NCBI GenBank assembly: GCA_013365325.1
Contig: JABVXV010000022.1
Location: forward strand, 372,001-436,000
Direction: 5' to 3'
DNA from: Dipetalonema caudispina
Taxonomy: Eukaryota > Nematoda > Chromadorea > Rhabditida > Onchocercidae
DNA length: 64,000 nucleotides
This document shows, piece after piece, positions 48,917 through 62,000 of the stretch. Made by a program: the position numbers and the translations under genes. The number at the start of each line of letters is the position of its first letter. The stretch's first letter is position 1. The notes under the pieces were generated by a model. The model saw only the letters and a program-made list of their open reading frames with translations, did not search any database and was not told the DNA's origin.

Positions 48917-50303
48917 GCATCCTTGATGATTTGTCTTTTTTTTGGTCCGCATATTATTTTTATTGTGCATATTGTTTTGTTCTTCCCGTTTCTATGTGCA
49001 TATTGTTCTAAAGATTTGAATTTAACCTGAGCATCATCGAAAATATAGTGTACACACTTGACCTACTGTTCTCACAAATCGTTGAGGCGAGAATGCTTGT
49101 ACTTCATCCCTTACATTGCGTACGACGAAGGGTATTATTAGTTTCTTTCACTCTTATTTCTTCGTTTGAAATATGCAAAGGACGAGGGGAAGAACTATAT
49201 GAATTGCTCTTAATTTGATGATATGTATGATATTTCCAAGTAGTCCGGAAAAGTACCAGGTTTTTGGCTCTATAACTGCTTAGTACGTTGGGTTATGCTG
49301 TATTTCCATACTGTAAACTTCTTTTTAATTTTGTTGGCAAACTGAATACATTGGTTAGTATGTGCATTGTATAGTGCTGAAATTATTCTCTCTTTGAAGT
49401 TCTTTATATTGCTATACGTTCCGACATAACTAAGTTTTATATCTTAGGTTGTTATACCATTTGCAATTTGCGATGTGTTCTATATTATTTATTCACTTTC
49501 TTTATTCCATTTTTTCCCGTTTTTCATCGGAGTAAAGTGTTGAGATGTGTGTCATATTGGAATTGTGTCGGAGAATGTGAAGAAAGGGAGACTGTTGTAT
49601 CTTAACGAGAAATTTATTTGAAACCTGTAGTTCGATGCTGTTGCAATGGATTCAAAAAAAAAAAAGAAAGGCCTATGCGCACATGGAACAAATAATTTAA
49701 TTATTATGCTTTGTTTCTGGAATGAGTACGTTGAACATTGGTTGAACATTCTCTGCATTTAGTTCGTATGGCGCAATTCATTAGTCGCAGTCAGTGGGGT
49801 TCTTGCAATACTCGATGGGTCTACCAGGTACTTTTCGGATTCCGTGTGGGCACTTTTTGCGCCCGTTCGAGTCTCGTACTGCTAGGCATCTTCCTTCCCG
49901 CAACATGTTTGAAGCTAAATTTAATTGGAAGTTTGTGATTGCTGTCAGTTTTGGATGAAGTTCAAACGAGAATTGTTTTGAGGGTAAAGTATTAGCGGAG
50001 TGAGGTCTCTTTTTGCTTATAGCTTAACCAAGGACGAGCGAAACTGCCGAATGACTGGCTGTGTTGTCTGCGGACTCTGGGTTGTTTAATCGCATTTCGG
50101 TGTCCGGTTACTCTTTTGGAAAGAGGGCTACGCGAAGTTCGGTTTAGGAATTCATTCTAATTTGGGGACAGAGTTACCTCTCTTGCAGAATTTTGTTTGT
50201 TGTGGACATTTTCTTACATCCGTTTGCTCTTTACATTTCAGATATCGATGTTGCAGATTAGAGCTGTTGCATGATGACCATCGTGTATAATCGTCTTCAA
50301 TAG
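48917..50303 (+). other. 3' region or last intron of lag-1
   Basis: It would be 3' UTR or spacer for the short form, or intron for the form using the donor ATG|gtaaat after 48880. It is T-rich DNA with no convincing exon on either strand. Confidence 0.5.
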
Positions 50304-50462
50304 GATCATCCTGAAGAAAGTCGTGAGCCCATCATTTTTAGTGAAACGTTCCGTAGACATTTCGCCACATATCCTCGGTATAATAATGATAATATTCAAA
50401 AGCAAACCCGGAAAACGTCGGGTATTTCCTTCTTATTATGGGTTCTTGGAATTTCAAAATAA
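50304..50462 (+). CDS. lag-1: candidate alternative last exon of lag-1
   Basis: A GTAAAT donor follows ATG at 48880 inside the annotated last exon, phase 0. The acceptor cttcaatag at 50303 opens a phase-0 frame of 52 codons (DHPEESREPIIFSETFRRHF...) to TAA at 50460, overlapping an AATAAA at 50458-50463. Use of it would replace the last 11 residues by 52 charged ones, giving about 816 residues. The evidence is splice signals, phase and non-random composition only. Alternatives: an exon of an unseen gene, or chance. Confidence 0.4.
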   Translation, partial: DHPEESREPIIFSETFRRHFATYPRYNNDNIQKQTRKTSGISFLLWVLGISK

Positions 50463-50483
50463 AACATCCGAACTCCCTGGTCT

Positions 50484-53097
50484 TCAGCAACAAATACGTT
50501 CGGATGTGTTTCGCGATTTTCCGTATTTAACAAGCAATTCTGCAAGCATAATTCCTATCTTTAATCCTGGATGATATCTTTGATTATTAAGTAAGCTACT
50601 AGTAGTAGTATATAAGCTACATACCTGATCTTCATCATTTGGGTACCACATTGCTGAACGGCATACGAATGAGAATTCCTGTTCAGCTTGTAAACAGGAG
50701 GTCATACATTCGATGAGCGAAGATGCGTCGACCACTTCCATAACATGACCAACAAGAATATGATCCAGGACTGTTGGCCATAACTTTTCCGTCATTTCCG
50801 CTGAACTCGCTGAGAAACAAAACTGAAATTAATATTTAAATCCTCAAGAAATTTTATACAGGTCGATCAGTACTTCCTTATCTATCACCAATACATAATT
50901 TTGATTGCTTTCTGCTCTAGTGTCTAAGAGAAGGATGACATGCGAATTTTCCATTTGCTGATTTAAATGAAAAGTAATGAAATGAATGAATGATAAATTA
51001 ACGATGAAATCGGATTATAATAAATTGTGAAATATATGAAAATAAAGTATTTTACGTACTTTTTCTAGATATGTGCTATTTTCTTTGAAAATAAAGTCGT
51101 CACTGTTTTTATGAATAGCCTTTGAAGCTGATAACTCGCATTCCTTATCCCTATGGATCACAGATGAGCTGCAATAAGATGACAACAATTGTATTATTGA
51201 AGAACAGATAACGCAATCACACGGTTACTTTCATCCCGATGACTATCTACCTCAACTACTGGTGAGAAATAACGATTCAAGCATCCTGCTTAAATCTATT
51301 TCTGATCTAACAATTTCCGAAATAGAATAAAATTTTGAGCTTTTTGTTCTTGAGAACTCTGAAAATATTTCAGCACGCATCATTTGAATTCCTCCAATAA
51401 AACTTCTAAAGTACCAAGTGAGCGTTTCATCTCGATCACACGCTCTTGCGCATTCTTTCAAAATTTCCCCTTTAACCAGCTGTGTATCAGTCGCTGAATT
51501 TAACCGTTCATAGTTTGATATCATTATGTAACGTGTCACATCTTCATCTCTGCAGAGCTTTTCACTACTTTTGCCGATTGATTTTCGGTGTATAGGCTGC
51601 AAAAAAAAATAGTGGACTTCTGACAATAAAACTATATCTTAAGTCTCGAATTCTTTCGTTCTTCTGCAGTTCCAATCGTGTAACCTTTTTCCATTCAAAT
51701 ATTCAAACTTTCCCATTAAATTATCATAAAGATGAAGAAAAATCTAACTGATGCTTGGTAGCCTGGAAGCGATTCTGATTCATGTTCTGCTTCGGTTATT
51801 TTTGTACTTCGTAGAGCTATTAGGTCATTTGATCCTTTACTGTCTTTTGCACTCGATATAGATGAGTATTGAGTTAAATGATTATCGGAAGATGAACTAA
51901 CTTGCAGATACCTGTAGTAATTGAGAAATATCTTTGTTGTTTTGTATATTTTAATTTTTAAAAACTAATGAATTAGCTAGTTTTTGACGTAGCGTTTTGA
52001 TATTTTGGAAACCTTATATACTTATACTAACTATCTCCGAAATGATCTATGAAGGCAAAATTATTACTGACTGATTGCTTAAGCAATATTGCAATGGTAA
52101 AGAAAAGCTATATTAAAATATCTTTCAGTCAGATTTGACTATTCAAAGTGAGGAAAAGGTATGTGTACTCGAGATAATCTCTATCCAAATATTCAGTGAG
52201 AAAATGAGGAGGACTTGTGCCATTGACAGCAAACAAATCACAAATTTTCCAGTGATGGTCAAAAGTTATCGAACGGCATACCCATTCCGAATTCGGATCC
52301 TAAGATAATTGGGAATTTATTATGTAGAAAGTTAAGAGATTGAAATGTTTTATTAAATTATCAAGTTTCCTACTATTAGTTTTGAAATTGAAATAAAAAG
52401 AGTGTTCTTTCAACTACTAAACTAATATAATTTAATCGATTGTTACCTGAAAATAGAGGCATTTTTTAACACATTCTTCGCATGTGGAACCAGTTGTGCG
52501 CTCAAACATTACTGCATTTGCAATTGCAGTTTGAGGTTCGAATCGCCAAGAGTTTTGATCTGGAAAAAGTTCCACACTATTTTATAAATTTATTCGTTGG
52601 GAACTACCAACGGTAGAAAATAAATTTCAACAGAAACGAAGACAGAGAAGTCAGAGAGAGAAAGAGAAAATAGATTTATGATACTTTTTCTTGCAAAAAG
52701 GAGCAGAACTTGCAGTGTTTGTTACTAATGTTGCAATATATAATATCATTCATTCTATGTAAGATATTCCTGATAGTCTTTAGTTCAATTTCATCTGATA
52801 TAGGTAAGAATATTTGGGAAGTAAATAATAGAAGGGATGTCACTTCAGTCTTACTACAACAAACATACCGAAGGAGCACTTCCCAGAACTTTTAGCATCT
52901 CGTCTTATTGGTGGTGGTGGTGGCCGGTATCCGAGAGATGGAACATGTGGTGGAGCTACAGGAACTGTTGGTTTTGCATAGCTATTGCCTGATTTGCTTC
53001 TTCCATAGTTTACTTCTGGTATTCCATCGACAAATGACTCACTTGAATACTGACCATTAGTTGATCGCAGCAAGCATGCAAAAATAATGGCTAGCAT
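50484..53097 (-). CDS. secreted protein with three PAN/Apple-like modules
   Basis: Exons in transcription order: 53097-52869, 52559-52447, 52299-52169, 51911-51749, 51596-51415, 51168-51060, 50959-50891, 50822-50484. All join in phase to 444 residues. Residues 1-15 are a short hydrophobic signal-like leader (MLAIIFACLLRSTNG), followed by a Pro-rich stretch with PPPPP. Three PAN-type cysteine patterns follow: about 74-157 (CEECVKKC ... WVCRS ... ICDLF), 227-330 (ECARACDRDETLTC ... ECEL) and 334-425 (ECMTSC ... FVCRSAMWYP ... VCSLY). PAN modules mediate protein or carbohydrate binding outside the cell. No ZP, transmembrane or kringle domain is seen, so it is probably a matrix, cuticle or secreted factor. 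The donor of exon 5 (gtactt) was chosen because it restores the PAN Cys spacing. Exon 8 has a possible GTATGT donor after DEDQ, so a longer isoform is possible. Confidence 0.75.
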
Positions 53098-55650
53098 GAT
53101 AGAACTCGCTGGTATGCGATGATTGCAAAAGTTTTAGGTAAATGGACACCCAACACTCAGAAGAGGTATGATGTTAAGTAGGGTATTGGGGGCGGGACAA
53201 AACACATCATGGATTAAGTCCTTAAAAGATAGGTTGATAATGGAGTTCGGAAGACAACTGGATGACCCCGATCCTTCGCTACTTCATCTTTTTCCCATTT
53301 TCCTTTTTTATTGTCCCGAATTTCATTAATGACAGTATTGCACCCAAAACATCTTGGTTTTTTTCTTTTTTTTGATGCAATGTAGTTATCAATCTTTATT
53401 AGTGGATTTTGTAGTTTTGAAAGTCTCGCAATTATTTGAGGGATTTATCTAGACTTGGAACAGGCAAGTTTTTTGAAAAGTATCATTCAATTTTAGAAAG
53501 GAAAATAGGGAAAAATTCCGGATTAAAGTAGTAATTACGTATGAATAAAAAGTACAACACAAAAAGTGCCCACCAAAGTGGAAATTCCCTCTATACAAAA
53601 TCGACGAATGAATTTTAGACTTCTAACTTTCACAGCAAACATTTACTTTCGACTCCAATTATCGCCCACATTATTAAATTTCCATATATTTCCGGAAGAA
53701 AATATACCAAAACCGTTACTCTACAAACCCAATAATTTAAAGTTAGCATTTCGAAACGAAAGACGGGATCACTTACAATTACCGATAGTATGAGGTCTTC
53801 CAACAGCTTACTGCATTCAGTTTTCAGCAAGCATCGAATCCTGAACATGCAACCCCTTGACTAATAAGCCAGAATAAACTATTGGCTTTCCTAACTACCT
53901 TTGCCTAATCTCCACCCTCACTACCATCGGCTTGACAAAATGTGAATTTTTTTGAAACTTCTCTCAATAACAAAAAACGAGTTCCACGCAAATTCTATCC
54001 TATTACTATGATAGCGGCCCAAGTGCATTTTCGCATAACTTACTGAATCAAAAAGTGTCTGTTAGACATTTTATTTGGTTTCATTTTTTATTCATAAATT
54101 TTTAATCTTTTCACCACTTTACAACTGCTAGGAATATCTTTAAACTGTAAACATACCATGTTAAGAATCCCTATCACACAAAATATATAGCATTTTACGA
54201 AACTTAAAATGACCCAGTTACACCAAGCAGTCACAAATAATGGTACTCAAAAAGATTACAGAGAAGGCACCTTAGAAATTCGTCACTAAAAGAGAGATGT
54301 CCGAAACAAAAATCAACGTCATACACAGCAGTGTTACGTGATCAATATCAGTTAGTTGCTACACATGTGAATGAATCGTGAATTAAATTAATAAGTGCTA
54401 TTAGTCTTCTCAACTTCACTCCCACTTTCATCTCGAAGTACTAGGTAATTAAACTGCCATCCAAAGTCAAAACGTCAGTTGAGAAAAACTTAAGATCTTC
54501 ATGCACAAGAGACTATTGATCTCTATGTTTCCAAATCATCAGTTACTGCGAAATCCAGACTATGAAATTTTTTCTCAGCACATTTAGCAATCACCACGAG
54601 CGTCATCTCAAAGTTGTGGAAAATGCCTGCACTGATCGTTTATTCAACAACGACTGATCACCATATAACAACCACATAACCTCATGATCTCTTGTAACTC
54701 TGCAGAAGTGCTGAAAATTCTTCATTGAACACAATAGGAAACATCAGAAAGAACATTCAAAAATAATTACTGCAATCATGAACACGTTGCCTCGAATAGT
54801 CCCTTACACAAGTGATGTAACAGAAGTTCTTTTCTATATTTAATTGCTTTACAAATATAGCTCGTTCATTCATAATGATTGGTGCTAATTGTGAACATAC
54901 CGATCGATAAGAAAGGTTAGTTTCAAAAAACACTTTTTATCATGAAAGATCCATAAGACCACTGAAGACTGCAAACACAAATGTTGCTTTGGACACAAAT
55001 AAAAAATAAACACAGTAAGCTTTCATCTATTTTTGTTTAAAAAAAGACTATTAACATAATGTTTTTATTAAAATAACTACATTAACAAACCTTCTCAAGG
55101 ATCCCAAGAAACGCTGATCGGACAGAACTCGGTATTATCTGGCAAACAAAATATATCCCGCAGAAAACAAACAAGTAAGTGAAACTATGAAGTGCAAACG
55201 AGTCCCGATAACTGCTGCCTGCAAATGTTTCTGGAATGAGATGCACTCAGCAATATTTAGTCCCAGATCAAACAATTTACTGACCAATTTACTGATCACT
55301 TGAATTTTCATGAAAAACAGCCGTGAAAGAATTTCGAAAAAAGGAGCAATTTTTTTTCAAGTTGATCAGTCTGTAAAAAGACTAGATGATGTATGAACCG
55401 AACCACAGAATCTAAAATAAAGCAAAAGATCAACGTCACTCCAAAAAATAATAAGTAAAGTCAAGGAGCACTTACTTTATAAAATATACCAAAGAATCCT
55501 TTCTTTTCACTAAGGAGCCACGAATTAATGCGAGGCACTCTCTTTAGATAAGCACAAGTGCAAATTAAAAGCAAACCGACAATCACAGCACCATCAAACG
55601 AATATGCTGTAAATATTTCGATATATTTATATCTATGTATATCTATCTAT

Positions 55651-55651
<1 letters not shown>

Positions 55652-55690
<39 letters not shown>
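55652..55690. repeat. (TA)n microsatellite
   Basis: About 19 TA units, preceded by imperfect TATC/TATA repeats. Confidence 0.95.
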
Positions 55691-55694
<4 letters not shown>

Positions 55695-56391
55695 ATAATT
55701 TATTATCAGCTTTTTAACCTAGAATCAACACTTTAAACACAATTATGAAGCGCTAACATATTAACTTCAAAAGCTTAGCTCCAGTTATTCTATTCAAAAA
55801 AGCACATCTCTTGATGGTAACGCAACTTTATGCAGTACGCATCGACAAATTGATTCCCTAGAAGAGATTTTTAATATTTAAACTATATCATCAACACCTA
55901 TTTGCAATATCAAGAGAATAAATATATTACCGTTCATAAAGACCAGTAATATAAGAATCCCACTTGTCCAAAAGCCTGAAATCTCGAGATTTACGTTACA
56001 AATTCCTCTTATAATTAAGAAAGCTATAATATTAACACAAATTGCTATGAATAATTTTGGATAAAAACACATAATTCCTATTACAAAAAGTTCACTTATT
56101 GTTCTAATCCAACAATATCATTAACAGAACAAAAACCACAGCGATAGTTTAAAACAGCACAGCAAAAGTGCGATAAATGACGCCAAAACTTCATTGAATT
56201 ATGTCAAAGATCTATCAGTGAACATCAAAAAGAATATAAACAAATCATACAAATAACAAAGTAAATTTTGTACAACTTTCACGACAGGTTAATTTGCTAA
56301 ATTAGTGATATATATCAGGCCTGACATGTGTTTTTCTCTCCCCATTTGCGACATATACGTAAATCCTCCTAACGTTTAACACGTCACAATT

Positions 56392-56493
56392 TTGTTTGTC
56401 AGGAATAATGTTAAAAATAAATCTAATTCTAATCCATAATATCAACCACGGATTAGAATCAGATTTATTTTTGATATCATTTCTGACAAACAA
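56392..56493. repeat. foldback element with ~44-base arms
   Basis: The left arm (56392-56435) and right arm (56450-56493) are inverted copies with a few mismatches and a 14-base loop. The inner 23 bases (AAAAATAAATCT-ATTCTAATCC type) differ at one position. The transcript of either strand would form a strong hairpin. No target-site duplication could be confirmed by eye. Confidence 0.85.
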
Positions 56494-58920
56494 GAAGGAT
56501 GATAGGGAGCACAGCTCCTGAAGAGGTGACAGACAGGTGGGGTTAGCGAAATGATGCTTAGGAAGGTTGAATTGTTATTGCAAGATACAGAGAAGGGTGA
56601 AGTATCCCGAGAGTTATGTGGTATTGAGATTATTGGGGATCTATTCGAGAAATGAGATAGAGCGGGATTGAAGTCTTCCGAATGGTTGCCGATCACGGTT
56701 ACTATCAGTGGTATACTGAACCTCATAACATAAATGTATAAATTTTGCGTATGAATAGGGTTTTTTTAGCCCTTACTTATTTCAAGTAAATCTTCTAAAT
56801 AACTGCTACCGTTATGATTTGAAGTTCCATTTCCATATTTATTGAATTATTCAGGAGGTTGAGAGATTCAAATAAGACACTTAATGAATGGCAGATTGTA
56901 TTTTGCATTACTGTTTGCGAACATTTTTATCGTTCAAAAAATGGAATACTGGGAAATACGTTGGATTAATTTAATAAAATTAATTCAGCCAATTTGAACT
57001 TCCATAATTTTGACGTTTCAAGAGAAAAGAATTTTAATTACAAAACAACATCATATGCCAGTAATATTGTTTTAAAGAAATCCTACCTAATCATTCTGCA
57101 CAATGAGTTCTCATTGAAACCATGTCAACTTGCTGAATATGGGCGTGCATGGGAAGCTGGAAAGAGGTAAAGTTTCAGGATACTAAACAAGTAGTTCAGT
57201 TTAATTTGCTAATTGGTTCTGGTCATGTGTTTCCTGAACGTACAGGTCAGAAAGAAGCGAGAGGAGGAGGAAATTCCCCAACGTTTTCATTGAAAACAAA
57301 ACAAATGCTCATAGATGGATACTATCGTTCACAACATTAAGACATAGAGAAGTACTCAATTTCTCAGTGTTGTGAACGTTATCTATCTCGGAATACAGAA
57401 AAAGAATTTAGTAACAAATAAATTTCATTTTATAATGCACAAAGTGTAGCAATTTTTTTATGTTGTTTATGCAAGTTAAATGTGGAATTCATTCGTAATG
57501 CGTTGTTGTTAAAGCCCTCAATTGTGCGTGTTTCAGGAAGATGTGCTGGTAAAAACTCAATCAGTTTTTAAATTGAAAAGCTTAAAGCTATAGCGGAATG
57601 TTTATGTTGTGGCAGTTGTTCATGTCAACATATCGAAAACTGTTATCCCTTGTCTTCTTCCTCCATCCCACCTTTAGGATATATCTTCAACTTTTTCCTC
57701 CTCCTCAACTTTTAGTTTGCTCTTCATTCTCTGTTGCTGACAAGTTTCCACTAGCAAGCTAGGGAGGTTTAGGTGAATACGTTGTAAAGAATTCTCGAGA
57801 TGATGCCTGTCCAGTTGTTCCTGTTACCGCTACTGCTGTTGTTGCTGTTGCTACTGCTACTGCCGAAAATTATTGAAGGTGTCAAAAGAGTAAGGGACGA
57901 ATAAATTGCAACTCTCTTTCTCGAGCTTTTCAGCCAGCTATTTTAAGGTTTCTTCATCCCGAGGCATACATCTCGAGCTTTGTGCAGCTAACACTATGGC
58001 AATCCTGTAAAACTACTCTTCCTATCACTCCTCCTTTCCTCTTCATGCTTTATTGCATTAACCCTTCAAAAATTCATTATTATTTCTTAGAAGCTCAGTC
58101 ATTCTTAAACGCTTGGTTCAGGAGGATGGAAAGTTGCCTTTTTATCGCATCCCATATCGCTACAGCTTCTCACCGTTGATACCTACATCACAAGTAGTTA
58201 AACCATTTTTTTTTTTTTTACAACGATTGCTATTAATTTAAGCCTTCATTTCTCTAAAAATGCGAATTCATATCGTTTACAATATTTAATCGTGTCGTAT
58301 TTTAGGAGGAGATGAGTTTACAAACTGTACCTTGAAATAAAAGGTTTACTACATTTTAGTGCCTGATAGAATGATTTTGGGGAATCAAGAAAGTTGTTGG
58401 CTAATATAAAGCATAAAGCACCGATATGATGAGGAGTTGTAGAATATATTTATCTTCAATTAATTTTTTTCCTCATGTAATCACTGATAATGAATTCATA
58501 TTTGTTCTGTATCTCATATTGGATTTAAAATGCTTAAGATTCACTTAAATCAGTCTTCTTAATCTATGTGAAAAAAGCTTTAAGCTTTTCCAGATTTTGA
58601 TATTTCTTTCTATTATTAATGTATGTGAGACTATAATCAAGTTTTAAAATATAATGCCATGTGTGCTTATTCTTATTTTCAACGCTCAAACTTTTCCAAA
58701 CAGCATAGGAAAACCTTTCTCTGGACTTTCCCTAATGATTCCCTTTACAAAATTTATCATTACGTCCGCCTGAACTACGTTGTGATCCGAGAACCATTTG
58801 TAAATTTTATTTTTGTACCCTCATAAAGAAATAATCCCTTAAGAAATGTTTTATTGTGATTCGAATTTCTTAAATTTTCCATACCAATACTCTGACTTAA
58901 CTTTTTTCATTGTGTTTCGC

Positions 58921-58932
58921 ATTTTTCTGCAG
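58921..58932 (+). promoter_or_regulatory. probable spliced-leader or 5'-UTR splice acceptor of the myosin gene
   Basis: ATTTTTCTGCAG is a strong nematode acceptor 78 bases before the myosin ATG, with no matching exon seen upstream. This is where an SL1 trans-splice would be expected, but a 5'-UTR cis intron is equally possible. Confidence 0.45.
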
Positions 58933-59010
58933 AAAAAAACAAAAATTAAAATAAAGCTAAAATTTATTGAAAGCTGAGCATTTATTTGAAGCAGACGATA
59001 TTCTTTCGGC

Positions 59011-62000
59011 ATGTCCAAATTCGAAACTGAGAATGAGAAGGATCCAGGCTGGCAGTATCTGCGACAAACTCGCGAGCAGATGGCTGCTGTAAGTATTAAG
59101 TTTTTTGTGTAATTCAACTACTTTCTTCCCGAAAAAATGCTTTCGAAAGGATTCATTCGGAATTGAAACATATCTTCTGGAATGAATTTTGACTGATAAT
59201 TGTTGTTCTTGCGCCTGGATTGACCACTTATTCGTCGCTGCGCATTAGCTGTATTGAGGGACTCTAGGGCTTGATACCTATTCAGCATTATGTGACAACA
59301 TTTGAAAAGTCAAAAATCAGCGAGTCAAAAACTATATTTCGAAAAATAGAAATGAATTAAAAACATGATCAAAAAAGTCGAACATTTTTCGTCTTTTTTC
59401 GTAAACTAAAATAATCATTGTTTGAAGGAACAGTCACGACCATATGATTCGAAAAAAAATTGCTGGATTCCGGATGCTGAAGACGGATATATTGCTGCCG
59501 AAATAACAAGCACGAAGGGCGACAATGTCACCGTGGTGTCTGCTCGTGGTAATGAGGTGTGTTCGTATGATAAATAAGGGCAGAAAATGGTAGAGGAAGG
59601 GTTATATTGTCTTCAGGTAGCAGTTATTTAAATACAGAAGTTGCTAAACAAACTTTATGAAATGTTTTTTAGGTAACAATAAAGAAGGATATGGTACAAG
59701 AAATGAATCCGCCGAAATTCGAAAAAACGGAGGACATGTCAAATTTGACATTTCTGAATGACGCATCTGTACTGTACAACCTTCGATCACGATATTCCTC
59801 AATGCTTATTTATGTGAGACTTCTTATAATACAATTCACTAAAACATCATTTAATGATGCATTTTTAAGAATATGTAACTTTGGGAGTTTCCTATAACTG
59901 CTCAACATTAAAACACTGATGGGAAAGAATGTGCCAAATTTTCAGACTTATTCTGGTTTATTTTGTGTCGTCATTAATCCCTACAAACGTCTTCCAATTT
60001 ATACCAATTCGGTTGCGACAATGTACATGGGAAAAAGGCGAACAGAAATGCCACCACATTTGTTTGCTGTGTCTGACGAAGCATATCGAAACATGCTTGT
60101 TGATCATGAAAATCAGTCAATGCTAATTACCGGCGAATCTGGAGCTGGTAAAACGGAAAATACCAAAAAAGTAAGAAGTTACAATTGTTATTAAACTAGA
60201 AAGGAAACAAGAGTTCATAAATTATACGCTTTATCACCCACCACTTTCACTGAACAACAAATTCTAACCATGAACCGGCTGCTTTCTAAAATTAGGACTT
60301 AAAACAGTTTGAAAAAAAAAAAAACACTTCTTGGAAGAAAAATTTTTCACAGTTATTAAGTACTGTTATTGCTACTTCCACTGAACAAAAGAAAAAATCT
60401 TTGATTATTTGATGATGAAAATTTAAAGCAATTTTAAATTTCAAATATTCAGAAAAGAATTTCATATCATCTTTAGGTCATTGCATATTTCGCAGTGGTT
60501 GGTGCATCACAGAGTAAAAACGAAGGCGAGAAAAAAGTCACTCTGGAAGATCAAATTGTACAGACAAATCCGGTGTTGGAAGCGTTCGGTAATGCGAAGA
60601 CCGTACGTAACAATAACTCATCGCGATTCGGCAAATTCATTCGCATTCATTTCTCGAGACAGGGAAAAGTTGCATCCTGTGATATTGAGCATTGTAAGTT
60701 TGTTCACAATACATTCAAAAAGATTTCATTATTCATCCACATTATTTAAATTATCATTAGATTCAGATAGATGACGAATACTCCAAATTCCCGAATTTGC
60801 TTCCTCATACGAAAACCTAATAATTTGCATATGAGCGTTTCAGATTTGTTGGAAAAATCTCGTGTGATTCGTCAAGCTCCTGGAGAACGATGCTATCATA
60901 TTTTCTATCAGATCTTTTCTGATTTCAATCCAACTCTCAAGAAAGATCTTCAGCTAGATCAGCCACTCAAAAATTACTACTTTGTGGCACAAGCTGAATT
61001 GACCATCGATGGTGTCAATGATAAAGAAGAGCATCAGCTGACAGATGAAGCCTTCGATATCCTTAATTTCTCACCGGAAGAGAAAATGAACTGCTACCGT
61101 CTGGTTTCAGCCATCATGCACATGGGTTGTATGAAATTCAAACAACGGCCACGTGAGGAGCAAGCAGAACCGGATGGTACTGACGAAGCTGAGAAAGCAG
61201 CCAACATGTACGGAATTGACACGGAGGAATTCCTGAAAGCCCTCACCAAGCCACGTGTTAAAGTTGGTACGGAATGGGTCAGTAAGGGACAGAATGTGGA
61301 TCAAGTAACCTGGGCTGTTGGTGCTATGGCAAAGGGAGTCTATGCCAGGATTTTCAAATGGCTTGTCACCAAATGTAATAAGACCTTGGATCAAAAAGGT
61401 CTTTCACGTGATTATTTTATTGGAGTTCTAGATATTGCTGGATTCGAAATCTTCGACGTAAGTTAATTTGAATTTTTCGTCTTATTCAAAAACACGTTTT
61501 ATTGAGAAACCATTTAAATGGTAAACATAAGGAACGAACAACATTCAAGGAATAGTGCAGTAAATTTCCTCATGAAGACCCTTTCCTTGGCAATTTATCA
61601 TTCGTTTCAAGGTTGGGTGTAAGCATCAACATGTGAAGTTATGAATATTTCAATACACACGAATTCAAGTTTATCATCGTGGTCTGTTCATAATTCCATG
61701 TATCTCTTTTTTTTTTTTTACAGTTTAACTCATTCGAACAACTTTGGATTAACTTTGTAAATGAGAAACTACAACAATTCTTCAACCACCACATGTTTGT
61801 GTTGGAGCAGGAAGAATATGAACGCGAAGGAATTCAGTGGACTTTTATCGATTTCGGCCTTGATTTACAAGCCTGCATTGAATTGATAGAGAAACCCATG
61901 GGAATTATTTCAATGTTGGATGAAGAATGCATTGTACCAAAAGCTACTGACCTAACTTTAGCTCAAAAACTCGTCGATACTCATCTTGGGAAGCATCCTA

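Larger units (their letters stand above)
53098..59010. other. 5.9-kb divergent spacer between the PAN gene and the myosin gene
   Basis: No exon chain was recognised on either strand. It holds a TA microsatellite (55652-55690), a long foldback (56392-56493), and CTG-rich DNA at 57830-57862 giving a leucine-rich mini-frame. Promoters of both flanking genes should lie here. Confidence 0.55.

Noticed and set aside
51252..51414. Open extension of PAN exon 5 beyond 51415
   Set aside because: Cutting at TG|gtactt restores both the phase with the next exon and the PAN cysteine spacing; no phase-compatible donor exists in the extension.
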